From NCBI GenBank assembly GCA_029721515.1, contig CM056563.1, forward strand, positions 20,465,954-20,529,953: 64,000 nt of DNA, written 5' to 3'. Source of the stretch: Synanceia verrucosa. Its lineage: Eukaryota; Chordata; Actinopteri; Perciformes; Synanceiidae. Both the position numbers and the translations under genes were made by a program. The notes beneath the pieces are model-generated. The model saw only the letters and a list, made by a program, of their open reading frames with translations, was not told where the DNA came from and searched no databases. Shown here in pieces: positions 46,311 to 57,587 of the stretch. Within the stretch, counting starts at the first letter, position 1; each line of letters opens with the position of its first letter.

Positions 46311-48960
46311 TGTGGTTTTTATTTCTCCTCTGGTGTAATTTCTTTGCTTAATCTGCAGCAACTATACAAATAATTCGGTCCTGATGTACACCTTTATTTT
46401 GCAGTAATTAAAAAAAAAAAAGGTTTGAATATATTCTATAAATAAAAACCTGTAGTACTACATAAGAAAAAAAAAGACAATTTGTAGATATTAGCTTGTC
46501 TTAGAAAGGTTGTAATATCCTTTCATCATTAGCAAATACTTTTTTTTTAAGTGAATATATGTTTTGTGCTGTAAAATAACTACGGTAGGAACTTCAGGTC
46601 CTGAAATGAATGTAATAAAGTAAAAAGTTCAATACCTCCACCTGAAATACAGTGAAAAGGAAGTACTGTCAGTTTTAATTATTCTGTATCCCCACATGGT
46701 GCCTTCAGGGACAGTAGGATTTCAGTGCATCATCCCTCCTCTTGGTGGTGCTGTTCAACAAACTGTTGTTTCAGAGGCCTTTGAGAAATGAGTGTTGTGC
46801 TTTCCCTTAGAGGTAAGAAAAGCACCTCTATTTGTCTGAGACAGATGAATTTATCTTGATTATACCTGCTGAAATATGAGTCCAGTCATTCATTTGGCAA
46901 AAGGAAAGGGAGTTACTCTCAGGGGTATTTGTAAGGAAATGTACAGTTATTGAGCATAATGGGTCTTTTCTTTAGCATGTCACTTATCATTGTGTAATCG
47001 ACCAGGTTGGTTCAGTCCAGCCGTCTACAGGCTGTTAGCTTATAATGAGTCCAAACAGAAGTCTGCACACATTTAAAGGGCTTTGTTTGACTTTCTCAGT
47101 CCTGTCAGCAGCAGCAGGAACCAGTCAGCTTTAAGCTTTATGTAATTCAGGAGTAGCTGGAAGAAGTCCTCTAATAAAAGCATCAAAATATACTTATTAT
47201 ACAGAACGGGCAATTTCAGAAATACGGACTGTAGGTATATGATATTACTGGATTATAATTAGTGATGATCACTTTAATGTTGAACCTGGAAACAGTGGAG
47301 CTAATTTAAATGCTTCTGCTTTGTGAGTTTCTACTCATAAATTTATAAAGTCTTACATTAAACTATCACAATAAAATTGTTGGTTTATATTTTTCATTAT
47401 GTATCTGAATCTGCTATGTAGTTTAAAGGTACACTATGTAAGAAATGTGTTTAAATTAATCATAAAATGTCCCTGATATGTCACCAGATATTAAGAAATC
47501 ATGTTCATTTCAAATAGTTATATTACTGACAACAGTAGTCCAGCCAGGATATTCTCATTTAAAAGGCTAAGTTGCAGCCTTCAGCTGATGTTGATGTGCC
47601 ACCCTCCACCTATCTCCCAATCACAAAGTCAGTAGTGTGTCAACATCCGGGTTGCCAGTTCTGCTCTAGATACCACAGCTGCAGCTACGAACATGTCGGA
47701 TAAATCATGTCTAACGTTACGAAACCTTGTTATGAATCCGAAACACATCGTGGCAAGGTCTGAAATAAAACAAGGATTTGTATAGGAGCAGCAGAAAATG
47801 TGAATATTCATACTTTGAAATGTAGTCAGTTACTTTCCACCACTGTAATTCAGCCCATAAAAATAATGAAACATGACATATAAAGATGAGTTTTTTCTGG
47901 AGGCCACTCTCAGGAACATCATGTTCTCTGTCTTACATATTTTTTGAGGGGAAGGGGGGAGTGGTTGATATTAACCACAACAGCCGGCGATATAGTAATA
48001 ATACGGCTCTTTACTTATCTAACAATTCCTTCAGACAAGCTCATTTAATTTGATGTATTGCAGCGTGTTGTATGTGACCAGGGGTGAGAGCTTTCATAAG
48101 AAATTCACTGTGCAGTTTCAAAGCACAGACCCCAGTGAGGCTGAGCTTGTTATTTCTCTTCTTTATCTAAGGCAAACATTAAGGCCACTTTGGTTTGGCA
48201 GGAAAAATGTCCCCAGGAATGTTATGTTTCTCGTCAGGATTGAGTAGATTTCTCTTCGGGATAACAGAGATGCTTTTGCAACCCAAACGTTACTGTGTGT
48301 GAGACTGAAACATCTCTGTGGGATGATGGACTCATGAGGACTGGTTTTCCTCTCTATGGCACTGTGCTCTCTGCAGCTGTGGACTCATGGTCATGCCCTT
48401 CTGTTTTCCACCCACACACACATTTTCATGCCCAGTGTTGGACTTCCACCACGATAACAATATAAACAGCTCTGGTCTCTTAGGCTACATTTTTTTTTAA
48501 TCAATATTATATCAAAATAATAAATATCACATTTAGGGTGCAGTGTGAAGGATTTGGTGGCCTCTGGTGGTGAGGCTGCAAATTGAAACTTCACCCGTGC
48601 ACCCAGTATGAAGGAGATCTATAGTGGCAAATGAAAAAACATTAGTGAAGTAGTACGAGGTATGCATAGGTATGAACCATGTAAATGGCTCATTCTAAGG
48701 TAACGAAAACTCAACATTTATGATTTTCAGGTGAATAAACACTAATGAAAATATATTTTTTAAATATTATATTCCACTTCTGCCAAAGGATTCCCCAACA
48801 CCAGGTAAAAGTTGATAAGGTTCACTTTCCCCATGCTAGGACAATATAATTCAGACCTGATGATGACGTTAAAGGAAAGGTCAGGTGATCGCCTATGTCA
48901 TCAAAATTTATCCTCTGAGGGCCATGAATGACTGCATCCAAATCTCATGACCTCCCACCC
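46311..48960. other. Intergenic DNA downstream of atp6v0a1
   Basis: No supported gene. At 47423 a TTTAAAGGTACACTATGTAA sequence starts what looks like one half of a TTAA-type repeat related in its end to 53815-54372. Its 3' limit was not found. The rest is unassigned AT-rich sequence. Confidence 0.5.
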
Positions 48961-49400
48961 ATATGGAAAAGAAATAGAAAAAAAACTTATTATAAAATGT
49001 ATCATAAATAGTATATGATTTACTCTTGAGAGTGGCCACTTTTGCATTCTTTTCATACTTCTTAATAAAAAGAAGTATATGGATATTGTATGTATCATTC
49101 ACTGTTGTATGCTTTATATACCAGTTTCATGCAAAGGAAATCTCCTTTATGTAAAGCATACAACAATGGATCCTGATATAAGATCCTTATATATATATAT
49201 AATATATATGTAAATTTAAACAAAATGGGTATTTATCATAATAGTATATGACAGTAATGATACATACAATATCCTTATGCTTATTTTTATTATCTTGTAT
49301 GAAAAGAATGCAAAAGTGGCCACTCTCAAGAGTAAATCATATACTATTCATGAATTTCAGTACATTTTTAATACTTTTTTTCTGTTTCTTTTCCATATGA
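48961..49400. mobile_element. Long fold-back element, about 440 bp
   Basis: The left arm from CATATGGAAAAGAAATAGAA through TTTACTCTTGAGAGTGGCCA is repeated inverted in the right arm ending TGGCCACTCTCAAGAGTAAA ... TTCTTTTCCATATGA. Inside, a second smaller hairpin pairs TTGTATGCTTTATA (near 49105) with TAAAGCATACAA (near 49160). No ORF. It behaves as a palindromic MITE and abuts the truncated TTAA-MITE copy 7. Confidence 0.8.
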
Positions 49401-49403
49401 ACA

Positions 49404-49507
49404 TCCATAGTACAAAATATTCTGTGGGTGTTGAAATATGACTCCAAATGGCCAAAAACGCTGGCACAAGACACGTTTTACAAAACGACTGGCACTCAAA
49501 GAGTTAA
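49404..49507. mobile_element. TTAA-MITE family, copy 7 (one end only)
   Basis: Only the right-hand 104 bp of the copy 1 orientation remains, from ATAGTACAAAATATTCTGTG to GGCACTCAAAGAGTTAA. Its left side is replaced by a separate 435-bp inverted-repeat structure at 48961-49400. The contact suggests that element inserted into, or recombined with, the MITE. Confidence 0.75.
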
Positions 49508-51481
49508 ATGATGTATAAATATGTCAATCACACTGCTGAGCTGCAGTGTGTGAAAAGTTTCATTTTCCCTAATATTTTTTTTAATTTTTTTTTTTTTTTT
49601 TATTTAGAATAAATTGCACAGGTGACGGTAACAAGCTTAACACTGCAGTAGGCATCACATCACACATCACCACGGTATTGCGGTGATGCAGTTATTGTCA
49701 CAGTCCTACTCCCATCTAAAGGTTTTTGAGATATTTTGTTCTGCAGGATCAACAAACCAACCAACCTAGCGGCAGGCATGTTTAATTTCTCGTGTTCAAA
49801 AGGCTGAAACAAGTCCTCACTGATACATGCTGACATCCATCTGCAGCACAGTAGGAATGAACCCTGTCATGCTGTCAGGACTGACTGCCAGGATCAGGAA
49901 TGATCACCGCTGACAAACAGAGCAGGTAAACCTGTTCATGCAGACATGACTGACAAGCAGCTCCATTCGGCTAATGGACGGCCCAGGTGAGCCCAGGTGA
50001 GTCCAGGAGAACGGAAGCGGCACCTCTCTACACCACTGGGCTTTTATTAGCAGGTCTCCAGATAACATTGTTCTCCAAACAGTTTTCCACGACCCGCCTG
50101 ACCCTCAGCTATTGTTTCCAGGCTCTTTTTTTCACACTCGGATTTGGCCAATTACATCAGGAAGCTTCAGACAATATGAAAATGTGACAGCAATGACAAC
50201 GTTTAACACACAAACAAGCACAGTTCTCCATAACTCTGTGGAGGAGAGTTGCATAACATGAAAGAGCCAGGAGGAAAAAAAAAGGAAAATAAGGAGGAAA
50301 AAAAAGGAAAATGAGGACAAAAAAAAGCAATCACATAAAGAGACGTGACAGCTGACTTTTTGAATAATTAACTGCTCCAGGCTCCAGGAAAGCTCCAAAA
50401 TGTTCCTGGAGGCAACAAGTTCCACTGAAAAGTCACCAAGTTCCTGAAAAGACATGTTTACTTCTGTCTTCGTCTCAGGATCTCTGGTCACGCTGACACA
50501 GCTCATAATACTGACAAATCAAGTTTCAGCTCAGGCTGCCAGCAGAAAGAGCCTTTATATTAATATTTATGATAATAATTATTAGTTAAAACTGTGATGT
50601 AATTCTGTACAGTTTTTCCTGCTCACCAGAGGATCAATTCTACTGATCAATCAAAAATCAAGTAATAACCAGTTTTAAACGATGATTTGTGATGACTGTG
50701 TGCACTTATTTAACAGTGATATTGAGGATTACATAGTGTCAGAGTGAACGGGACTGGGGAAAAAATGTGGACCAGGGGAATATTTAGGGAAAGTTAGCTC
50801 AAGAGGGGTAATCACAAAAAAAAAAAAAAATTGGGGGCAAGGAGAAACACCAAATAAAAATTAGCCTAAAAATAAAGACTTCTTACCCCCACTAAGATAT
50901 TTCAACTGGTGGACTCAGACTAACCAGCTAGAGGATAAACTGTGTGGAAGACAGAGAGAAGTCGACAAAGACACTGCCAGCAACACCAGGTCAGAAGTGA
51001 GAAGCAACACCTTACAGACCATGCTCAGGTCAAAAAGCAAATTTAGATCAAGCAACAAAACAAAGCTCTCACAAGTGAAACAAAAGCATCTGATCTGTGG
51101 AGAGCAGGGCTACATAAAGGCTTCACACACCTGAACCTCATCAGGAACAATTAGGCTCCAACAGCTGCTCCTCCTCAGAGATAATTAACCAAACAGCCCT
51201 GTGAGAGAACTGCTCCTCACAATATGGTATGATTCCAGTGATATTTAAAACACTAAACAACACAGCAGCCTATTGATTAGATAGGATTCAGCCTTACTGT
51301 CATTACGGCACAAGTATGAGGTGCAAAAAGCTTTGAATGAATAAATGGTAATGTATATGTAAGAAGAATATACATATGCAGGAGTATAGGCTATGGAATG
51401 ATATGTAAATATTTACAGTATATACAGAAATTCATATTATATAATACAATATAATATTTAACATATAATATACAATAGTTA
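49508..51481. other. Intergenic DNA without recognised gene
   Basis: No supported exon. It includes a T-rich run near 49570-49605 and a purine-rich direct repeat of about 23 bp in two copies (GGAGGAAAAAAAAGGAAAAT type) at 50270-50320. A short CTTACTGTCATTACGGCACAAG segment near 51290 resembles a common fish retro-repeat tail. I see nothing else. Confidence 0.55.
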
Positions 51482-51733
51482 CGGTTAGCATTGTCACCTC
51501 ACAGCAAGAAGGTACTGGGTTCAATTCCCGGCCCGGGGCCTTTCTGTGTGGAGTTTGCATGTTCTCCCCGTGTCTACGTGGGTTCTCTCTGGTACTCCGG
51601 CTTCCTCCCACCATCCAAAAACATGTACGGGGATTAGGTTAATTGGCTAATTTAAATTGCCCGTAGGTGTGAATGTGAGTGTGAGTGGTTGTCTGTCGGT
51701 CTGATAAGCAGTAGAAAATGGATGGATGGATGT
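51482..51733 (+). mobile_element. tRNA-derived SINE, 5'-truncated copy
   Basis: Same family as 59387-59732 but on the plus strand. It starts inside the A-box region (CGGTTAGCATTGTC), keeps the B box GGGTTCAATTCCCGG, lacks most of the middle and ends in (ATGG)n. Flanking AATAGTTA at 51474-51481 and 51734-51741 looks like an 8-bp target duplication, so the truncation probably happened at insertion. Confidence 0.8.
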
Positions 51734-52478
51734 AATAGTTATCATACATCCCTGTGGTAAAAATATGCCTGTATATGGTTTCCATTTTATGGTATCGTAA
51801 ATAATTTTCATACCATTCAACTTTAACATAAAAAAACTGTTATTCATGCAGTAAATTGTAAATAATTGCCAGATAATTCCTAATAATTTAGAGGCTCAGA
51901 TGTTAAAAGGTTGAAGACAGGAAATATGCACATGCTGCATTGAAATTCACAGTTTATTCACAGAAGTAGTTTGGCCTGTGACTCACTTTAAAATCATAAA
52001 TGATGATGCATTTTTTTTTAGTTTTTTTTTAAGTGATTTACTCCTGTTGTATATTTCTTTGAAGATAAACTAACTGGCTGTAAGTATTTCGCATGCAGAC
52101 GAGAAGGCATCTAAGTTCTCATTTAAGTTGAATCAGAGAATTGTATTGTTGTTTTTTTTTAGTTTTAAACTAGTTCAGACATGATGGGAATCTGCTGACA
52201 CCTGGAGTCACACTGAAGGTAAACTGGCATTCGTCTGTTGGTCTTGTTCTCATATCAGTGGTTGTGCATACAGTCACTAAACCTTTGCTCTTCCCCTGCA
52301 AACATCAGTCAGATGAACTGGCAGAAATTGCAAAGTTAAAATTATGAATAAATGCAATGAGTTAATGTGATCAAAATCACTCATAAAAACTAATTTTTCA
52401 AATTGCTTGATGTCCGTTTTAAGGTGCAAACTCTGTCTTTGAGAAAAGTGCTTTGTTATTAGCACTTCCTTTTGTGAC

Positions 52479-52486
52479 TATAAAAG
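52479..52486 (+). promoter_or_regulatory. TATA box upstream of unrecognised ORF
   Basis: TATAAAAG lies about 30 bp upstream of a CAGTCAGTCAGTCAG stretch that could hold a transcription start, and about 230 bp upstream of the first ATG of the orphan reading frame. The placement fits a small TATA-driven gene, but AT-rich DNA makes chance matches common. Confidence 0.4.
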
Positions 52487-52619
52487 ACTACTGTATGGTT
52501 ATGCATTTTTTTCAGTCAGTCAGTCAGTGTGCTTCGGGACGCTGAGGAACAGATCAAATATCAGTTCAACAGACTCTTATATATATGTAAATAATAATTA
52601 ATTACAGATTTGACGTCAG

Positions 52620-53128
52620 GACCACAGTGGCTTCATTAAGTCCAGGGAGATCCTGCACACAGAGCTGTTGAATCTTTTTCCACAGATACATCCTCTGACT
52701 CTTCACTTCGTGATGGGGAACATGCACTGTGAGCCTCAGGACGCAGCCCACCTGGCCTCTGTTGCTCGGGGCATCTGCCCTTTCCCAAACTACACCCCCA
52801 ACCCTCTTTTTGTGAACGTGCTCACAACCAACTCTTCCCTCCATTTGAGGGACCGCTACAGGACAGTGCAGTCCTCCCTGACCCCGGAGCAGCTGGAGGC
52901 TTCACCCAGGGCCTGAAGACCACTTTTGGCAGGGAGGGCAAGGTGAGCTTTGGTGGGGTTGGGGTCGTGGTCTTGTCCTTGGCTATGCTGTTTGACTCTC
53001 TAGCCAGACGGAGCAGGGGGGAGCCAGAGCCAGACTCAGGACATATTCCAGGTTTATTCCTCAAAGACCTGAGGGGGTACTACCCACAGCATGTCTACAC
53101 AGCCAGCGAGTACCTGAGGCCAAAGTAG
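52620..53128 (+). pseudogene. Unrecognised protein-like reading frame with one frameshift
   Basis: I do not recognise this protein. Frame A (52620-52916) reads like coding sequence, including REILHTELLNLFPQIHPLT, MGNMHCEPQDAAHLA and RGICPFPNYTPNPLFVN. It stops just after SLTPEQLEA. In another frame the text resumes at about 52898 as FTQGLKTTFGREGKV, passes a hydrophobic GGVGVVVLSLAMLFDSLARR and ends PQHVYTASEYLRPK with TAG at 53126-53128. Loss of one T in GAGGCTTCACC explains the shift. Local G+C is higher than its surroundings. A TATA box at 52479 and AATAAA at 53370 frame it. It could be a young pseudogene, an assembly error in a live gene, or two exons. The first ATG in frame is 52713; the text before it may belong to an upstream exon. 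Confidence 0.5.
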
Positions 53129-53369
53129 TCGTTGATGTCGTGTTCATTTTTACCTGTTCGAGGCCATTTTGTGTTTTGTTGCTCTTCTTCGTCCAATTTC
53201 ATGAGCTAATATTTAGGAAGTAACAGTGTTACAGCAACTGGGTGTTTCTTTAAAATGATCTGGAATAGCTCTAAATTGAAGAAGTAAAAATTTTGATTGA
53301 TTTAGTGTTTGTATGCAGTCAGATGTGTCGTCAACTCAAAGGTATGGCCAGCCACCAAAAATTAAAAAC

Positions 53370-53375
53370 AATAAA
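53370..53375 (+). terminator. Polyadenylation signal of the orphan transcription unit
   Basis: AATAAA, 242 bp after the TAG stop at 53126-53128, followed by a T-rich stretch (TTTCTCTC...GTGGTATTTTCTCTTT) suitable as a downstream element. It fits a short 3' UTR for the unit starting at the 52479 TATA box. Confidence 0.4.
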
Positions 53376-53814
53376 ATCATTTCTCTCACACAGTTTGTGG
53401 TATTTTCTCTTTAAATTATCAGGAACACAGATAAGCTGCTTTATACTCTTTGTGAATATAATCCATTTTATTTTTTACTAAGCTTTTGTGCATCCTTCCA
53501 AACTTCCAGCACTGTCAGCTCGAGCTGTCCTGATGCATTTACCATCGGCTCATTTGACCCGAACATTTTAAGTAATCAGAGGGAACGTGCCGTTATTTTA
53601 TTGTGAAAAAAGTTAATTACATAGCGCAGTTATCTTGAAATAGTAAAAAATGTGATCCAAAAATCATGACGTTAATGGCTTCCACATGCAAATATTTAAT
53701 AATAGCCTATATAAATAATATGATCTTTGTATCTTTATATCAAAATTCAATCATCCTCTCTCCAAAAAAATGATAGTATCTGCCTTATATCCTATTTGCG
53801 GTCACACACTTGAC

Positions 53815-54372
53815 TTAAACGGACACTATGTCATTTTTTCTCCAATCTAGTGGTTAAATTTGGTGCATGCATTGCAACATGGTTGGAACTATGGTAAGCA
53901 GAATGGGTCAACTCCCGGGCGGCCACTCACCGTGGATCCCCAGCCCCCCGGACCGGAGCTCCAGTCATTTTTTGTCGATGAGGATTTCAGCGTGGCATAA
54001 GTATGGTCTTGTATTATGACCAAAAGTGCAGTGCAGGTGTTAGTTTAGTGCCAGGTAAGTAAAACCAGCGTTTCCACCTTGCTTCTCTGTGTAAAGTGAA
54101 TTGCAAAACGCGGAAATGCATTTTGTCCTATGGGTACTAGCAGGTAGTGTTTATGTCCCTCTCAGCAGTTCATAGTTTTTGATAGACCGGAAAGACATGG
54201 AAGCCACCGTATGAACGACACGGTCTATGTAAAGACAGATAACTGATTCTCTGCCCAGAAAGATAAGTCAGATTGTCGGCATGTTATTTTACACAGATGA
54301 GGATCTATTTATGAATGAAGATGTTGATTTGAGGTAATTAAATACTTAAAAAATTACATAGTGTCCCTTTAA
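53815..54372. mobile_element. Second TTAA-bounded MITE family, 558 bp
   Basis: The left end TTAAACGGACACTATGTCAT and right end ATTACATAGTGTCCCTTTAA are inverted copies with a few mismatches, each including TTAA at the outer edge. No transposase. A GC-rich centre (CCCGGGCGGCCACTCACCG) is unlike the ends. The same terminal motif appears as a half element at 47423. Confidence 0.7.
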
Positions 54373-54556
54373 GACCAGTTGATTGGGGACGGAATGTGCA
54401 ATTGGGGACAAAGTCCACGTCCCCAATTGTTCAAACCTTGATTTTGGGTCAGTGGTTAGGGTTAGGGTTATGTTTGGGTTAGGTTTAGGCTTAAGCAAGT
54501 AGTTGTTGTTGTTAGGGTTAGGTTAAGTTTTCAGGATATCAAAGGGGGGGGTAAAA

Positions 54557-54579
54557 GTGTGTGTGTGTGTGTGTGTGTA
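54557..54579 (+). repeat. GT microsatellite
   Basis: About 11 GT units next to a G8 run. Confidence 0.9.
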
Positions 54580-54949
54580 TTGCCTACATTACAGTGACAT
54601 ATGTCTGTTTACACAGTCACTTTGTAGGGACTTTCCTGCCTTCCATAATGTAAACTGTCATATTTAAGGGTGAGGACTTAAGCTGAAGGTTTAAGGTTAA
54701 GGTAAGGTTGGATTTTGGTTATTGGTTAGGGTTAGGGTATGTCTCCAGGAAATGAATGTAAATCAATGTGAAGTTCCCATTATGGAAGTAATACACAACA
54801 TCTGTGTGTGTGCTCCAAATAACTCCCCAGTCCAGTTGTGTAGTAAACAAGCGAGACCCAGACCAGCAGAATCTGAAAACCTGGACTCCCTCCAGCTTGT
54901 AGCCGGTCAGCGGACAGAGTACACTGCGCTTCTCTGGTGACCGTGTGCA

Positions 54950-54999
54950 CGTGTGTGTATATATATACACATATATATATATATATATATATATGTATA
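54950..54999 (+). repeat. GT/TA compound microsatellite
   Basis: GTGTGTATATATATACACATATAT... compound tract; the TA part is itself palindromic. Confidence 0.9.
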
Positions 55000-55934
55000 G
55001 ACTGCAGCTGAAGTCCATGTGAGTGGGCATTGGTGTGCACCACGTCCTGTCAATCCAAACAACAGCACTGGCCGTGTTTTTGTTTCTTTCCACAAGCTTA
55101 GCCACATTGAAACTGACCCTTTAAAGGATTCGTTTAGTGGTGTCCCTTGTTTTGGTTGGGTTTCTTACACAGCTTTTGAGTTGAAAAGTTCTCTCGGCGC
55201 TTAGTGTTCCTATTGTGTGGCTTTCTGAGTGCTGTGTGTGTGCCAGTAGTGTCCCCATGTTGAGGATCTAGTCACCGCAGACGGGGGAAAACAGGCAGCA
55301 TCATCAGGTCGTGCTACTCTCTGCTCAGAAAGCTTTTGTTGTTCTTCAAGCGTTTCCAGGGACAAAATAAATAGCTGTGCTTAACCAAAGGCATTTGCCT
55401 CCCTCGCTGCTATGACTGCACCGCGATGAGAAACATATTACCAGCGGTTGTGACTGTTTCTGGAAATTCTCTCTTCTCCCTTTCTGTTTTTCTTTTGCAA
55501 GCTTTGCTGGGACACGTGAGGAACTCGAGTCTCCATCGTTCAACATCTGAGCGAACATGGAGGCTTTGGTTTGTTATGGTTGGTCTTATCACTGTGAAAT
55601 ACTGCAGCAGTTTGCCACTAAGAGGCATAATCCCAGGTAACTATGAGGACTCCTTCCTCATTTTCATCCACTTAAAGTTCACCTCTAACAGCCACTGATA
55701 TCCATCAGCTTCAAGAGGCCACAGCTCCTGCACTTATTGTGGGTTTTATGTGGATCTTAAAGGTCAACACTGGAATGTAGCAGAAGTGAACTGATGTGGA
55801 GGGAGTGACCGAGAGGTCAAAGAGTTGAGGTGGGACCAGTGAGCAGAGCTAAATGGATGAAATGAGAGGCATCTGATGAGGAATATACTGTAATCAAGAT
55901 CACTGACAGATATGTCTCTACAATGTAAAGGTGA

Positions 55935-55935
55935 A

Positions 55936-55981
<46 letters not shown>
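55935..55981 (+). repeat. CT/CA compound microsatellite
   Basis: About 7 CT units followed by about 16 CA units. Confidence 0.95.
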
Positions 55982-55982
<1 letters not shown>

Positions 55983-57152
55983 TTTTCAGATCACCCTGAC
56001 ATTAGTGGACTCTCTCTGCAATAATCAGGAACATAAGCGTGAAGGAATTTCCCCATTATGTAAGGTGTGAGGGGAACTACTTCTGAGAAAAGCGGTGCTA
56101 TGAAAGAGATCTAGAGATAGAGAGATTGAGAGAGACGTGAGGAGGGGAAAACACGACAGATGAGACAGAAAGAGAGAGACAACCAGAGCAGGAGGTCAGG
56201 GGAGAGAGGAAGGCTGGGAATGATTCATTTAGTCTAAGTAGTGATGGAAACAGGTGGCCGGTTGGCCTGGAACAGCAGTTTTTCAATATATATTACTAAC
56301 TTTGAAATATTTTTCAGCAAAAAACTGAACAAGCTGATGATCACGAATGTGTTCTTGCAATTAAAGCTGCTAAATTTAATTGCAGCAGCAGCAATCTATC
56401 AATCTGGAAAATATAGAGTCACTAATAATGATAACTTTGTTTAAAAACAAAGTGGCAGACAAAGCAATAAAAAAAGCAGGATAAAAAGGAGAAATGACAA
56501 CAAGAGAGCTAAACAGTGAGGATGAACCAATGCAAAACATTATGGTGAAAGTTGAACACAAATAAAACCATAAAACCAAATCCATGGAAACAATGAAAAA
56601 CATCAGAAAAAAACAATAAAAAAAGAAAAAGAGATGACATCACAAAAAGCAAGTCAATGTACATCTATGAGTAATGTCAAGTTTTATAAGTATATTGTGC
56701 AAAACTAAACATAATGCAAAATCTGAATGCAAAAAAATCATCACATCTTTTGCTTATGACAATTACCAGGTTGAACATTCTATTTTCAATAAAGTTTAAA
56801 AAAGTGAGTACTGTCTGCTGGAGTAGAGGATGAAGTTGCTCTCCCTCTGTGTGTATTAAGTTGACTTTGTTTCCAGTCATGCTAGTGCACGTCGTCTCTA
56901 CGAGTTTCCCACCGGCTCTGTAACCACAGTCACTCTGCATTGGTGGTCATGTAAAACAAGCATCCACCCTCCATTTCGCCCTCAGGTGAACATTTTAACT
57001 CTTTCACCTGTTTGTTATGTTGCTCCATAGTCATATGGAGGAAGGATTAGAAATTTATCACCTGAAACAACTGCACTGAAAATGTACTTACATTTACATT
57101 TTTGATTATAGTATAATTATTTTAGGAATCATGCACGACTGATATTTTTTTT

Positions 57153-57587
57153 TTAACTCTTTGAGTGCCAACTGTTTTATGAAACAGGACGTGTCTTGTT
57201 CCAGCGTTTTTGTCCACTTTGAGTCATATTTCTAGACCCACAGAATATTTTGTACTATGACTCTGAAAACACTGAATAGCTGAAATGAAAGAAGAGACTC
57301 TCTATTTCATCATGAAAAATGTTTTTAACTTGTTCTGTTGTTTTTTATCAGAGGTAGAGTTTTCACCAAAATCACCGCTTTTTGTCCAGAATCTGTCCAT
57401 TTTGCTCTCTAATCTCGATCGTCTCCACTTCCTTCTTTGATCTCTGTGGTGTTTACTGTCTCTTTATGCTTCAACTACATCTCCCAGAAGCCCCAACATT
57501 ACTCACAGGCTGCGGGAGACGGCGATCAGTGACCCGTGAAAAAAACACTTTGACATATTTTTACATCAATGCCACTCAAAGAGTTAA
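57153..57587. mobile_element. TTAA-MITE family, copy 8 (435 bp)
   Basis: It is bounded by TTAA, with termini CTCTTTGAGTGCCAAC and GCCACTCAAAGAG. Same orientation as copies 4-6. It contains AACTACATCTCCCAGAAG followed by CCCCAACATTACTCACAGGC, the best-preserved core of the family. It is intergenic. Confidence 0.87.

Larger units (their letters stand above)
54373..57152. other. Intergenic repeat-rich DNA
   Basis: No supported gene. It holds TTAGGGTTAGGG-type blocks (54467-54483, 54724-54738) between GGGGAC and ATTATGG motifs, GT (54557-54579), TA (54950-54999) and CT/CA (55935-55981) microsatellites. Open frames here mostly run through these simple repeats. Confidence 0.6.

Noticed and set aside
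48961..49400. miRNA precursor or CRISPR-like array
   Set aside because: The arms are far too long for a miRNA, and the repeats are a single inverted pair, not spaced direct repeats.
54719..55105. 128-codon minus-strand open frame with an IYIYIYIY run
   Set aside because: It is translation of the TA/GT microsatellite at 54950-54999.
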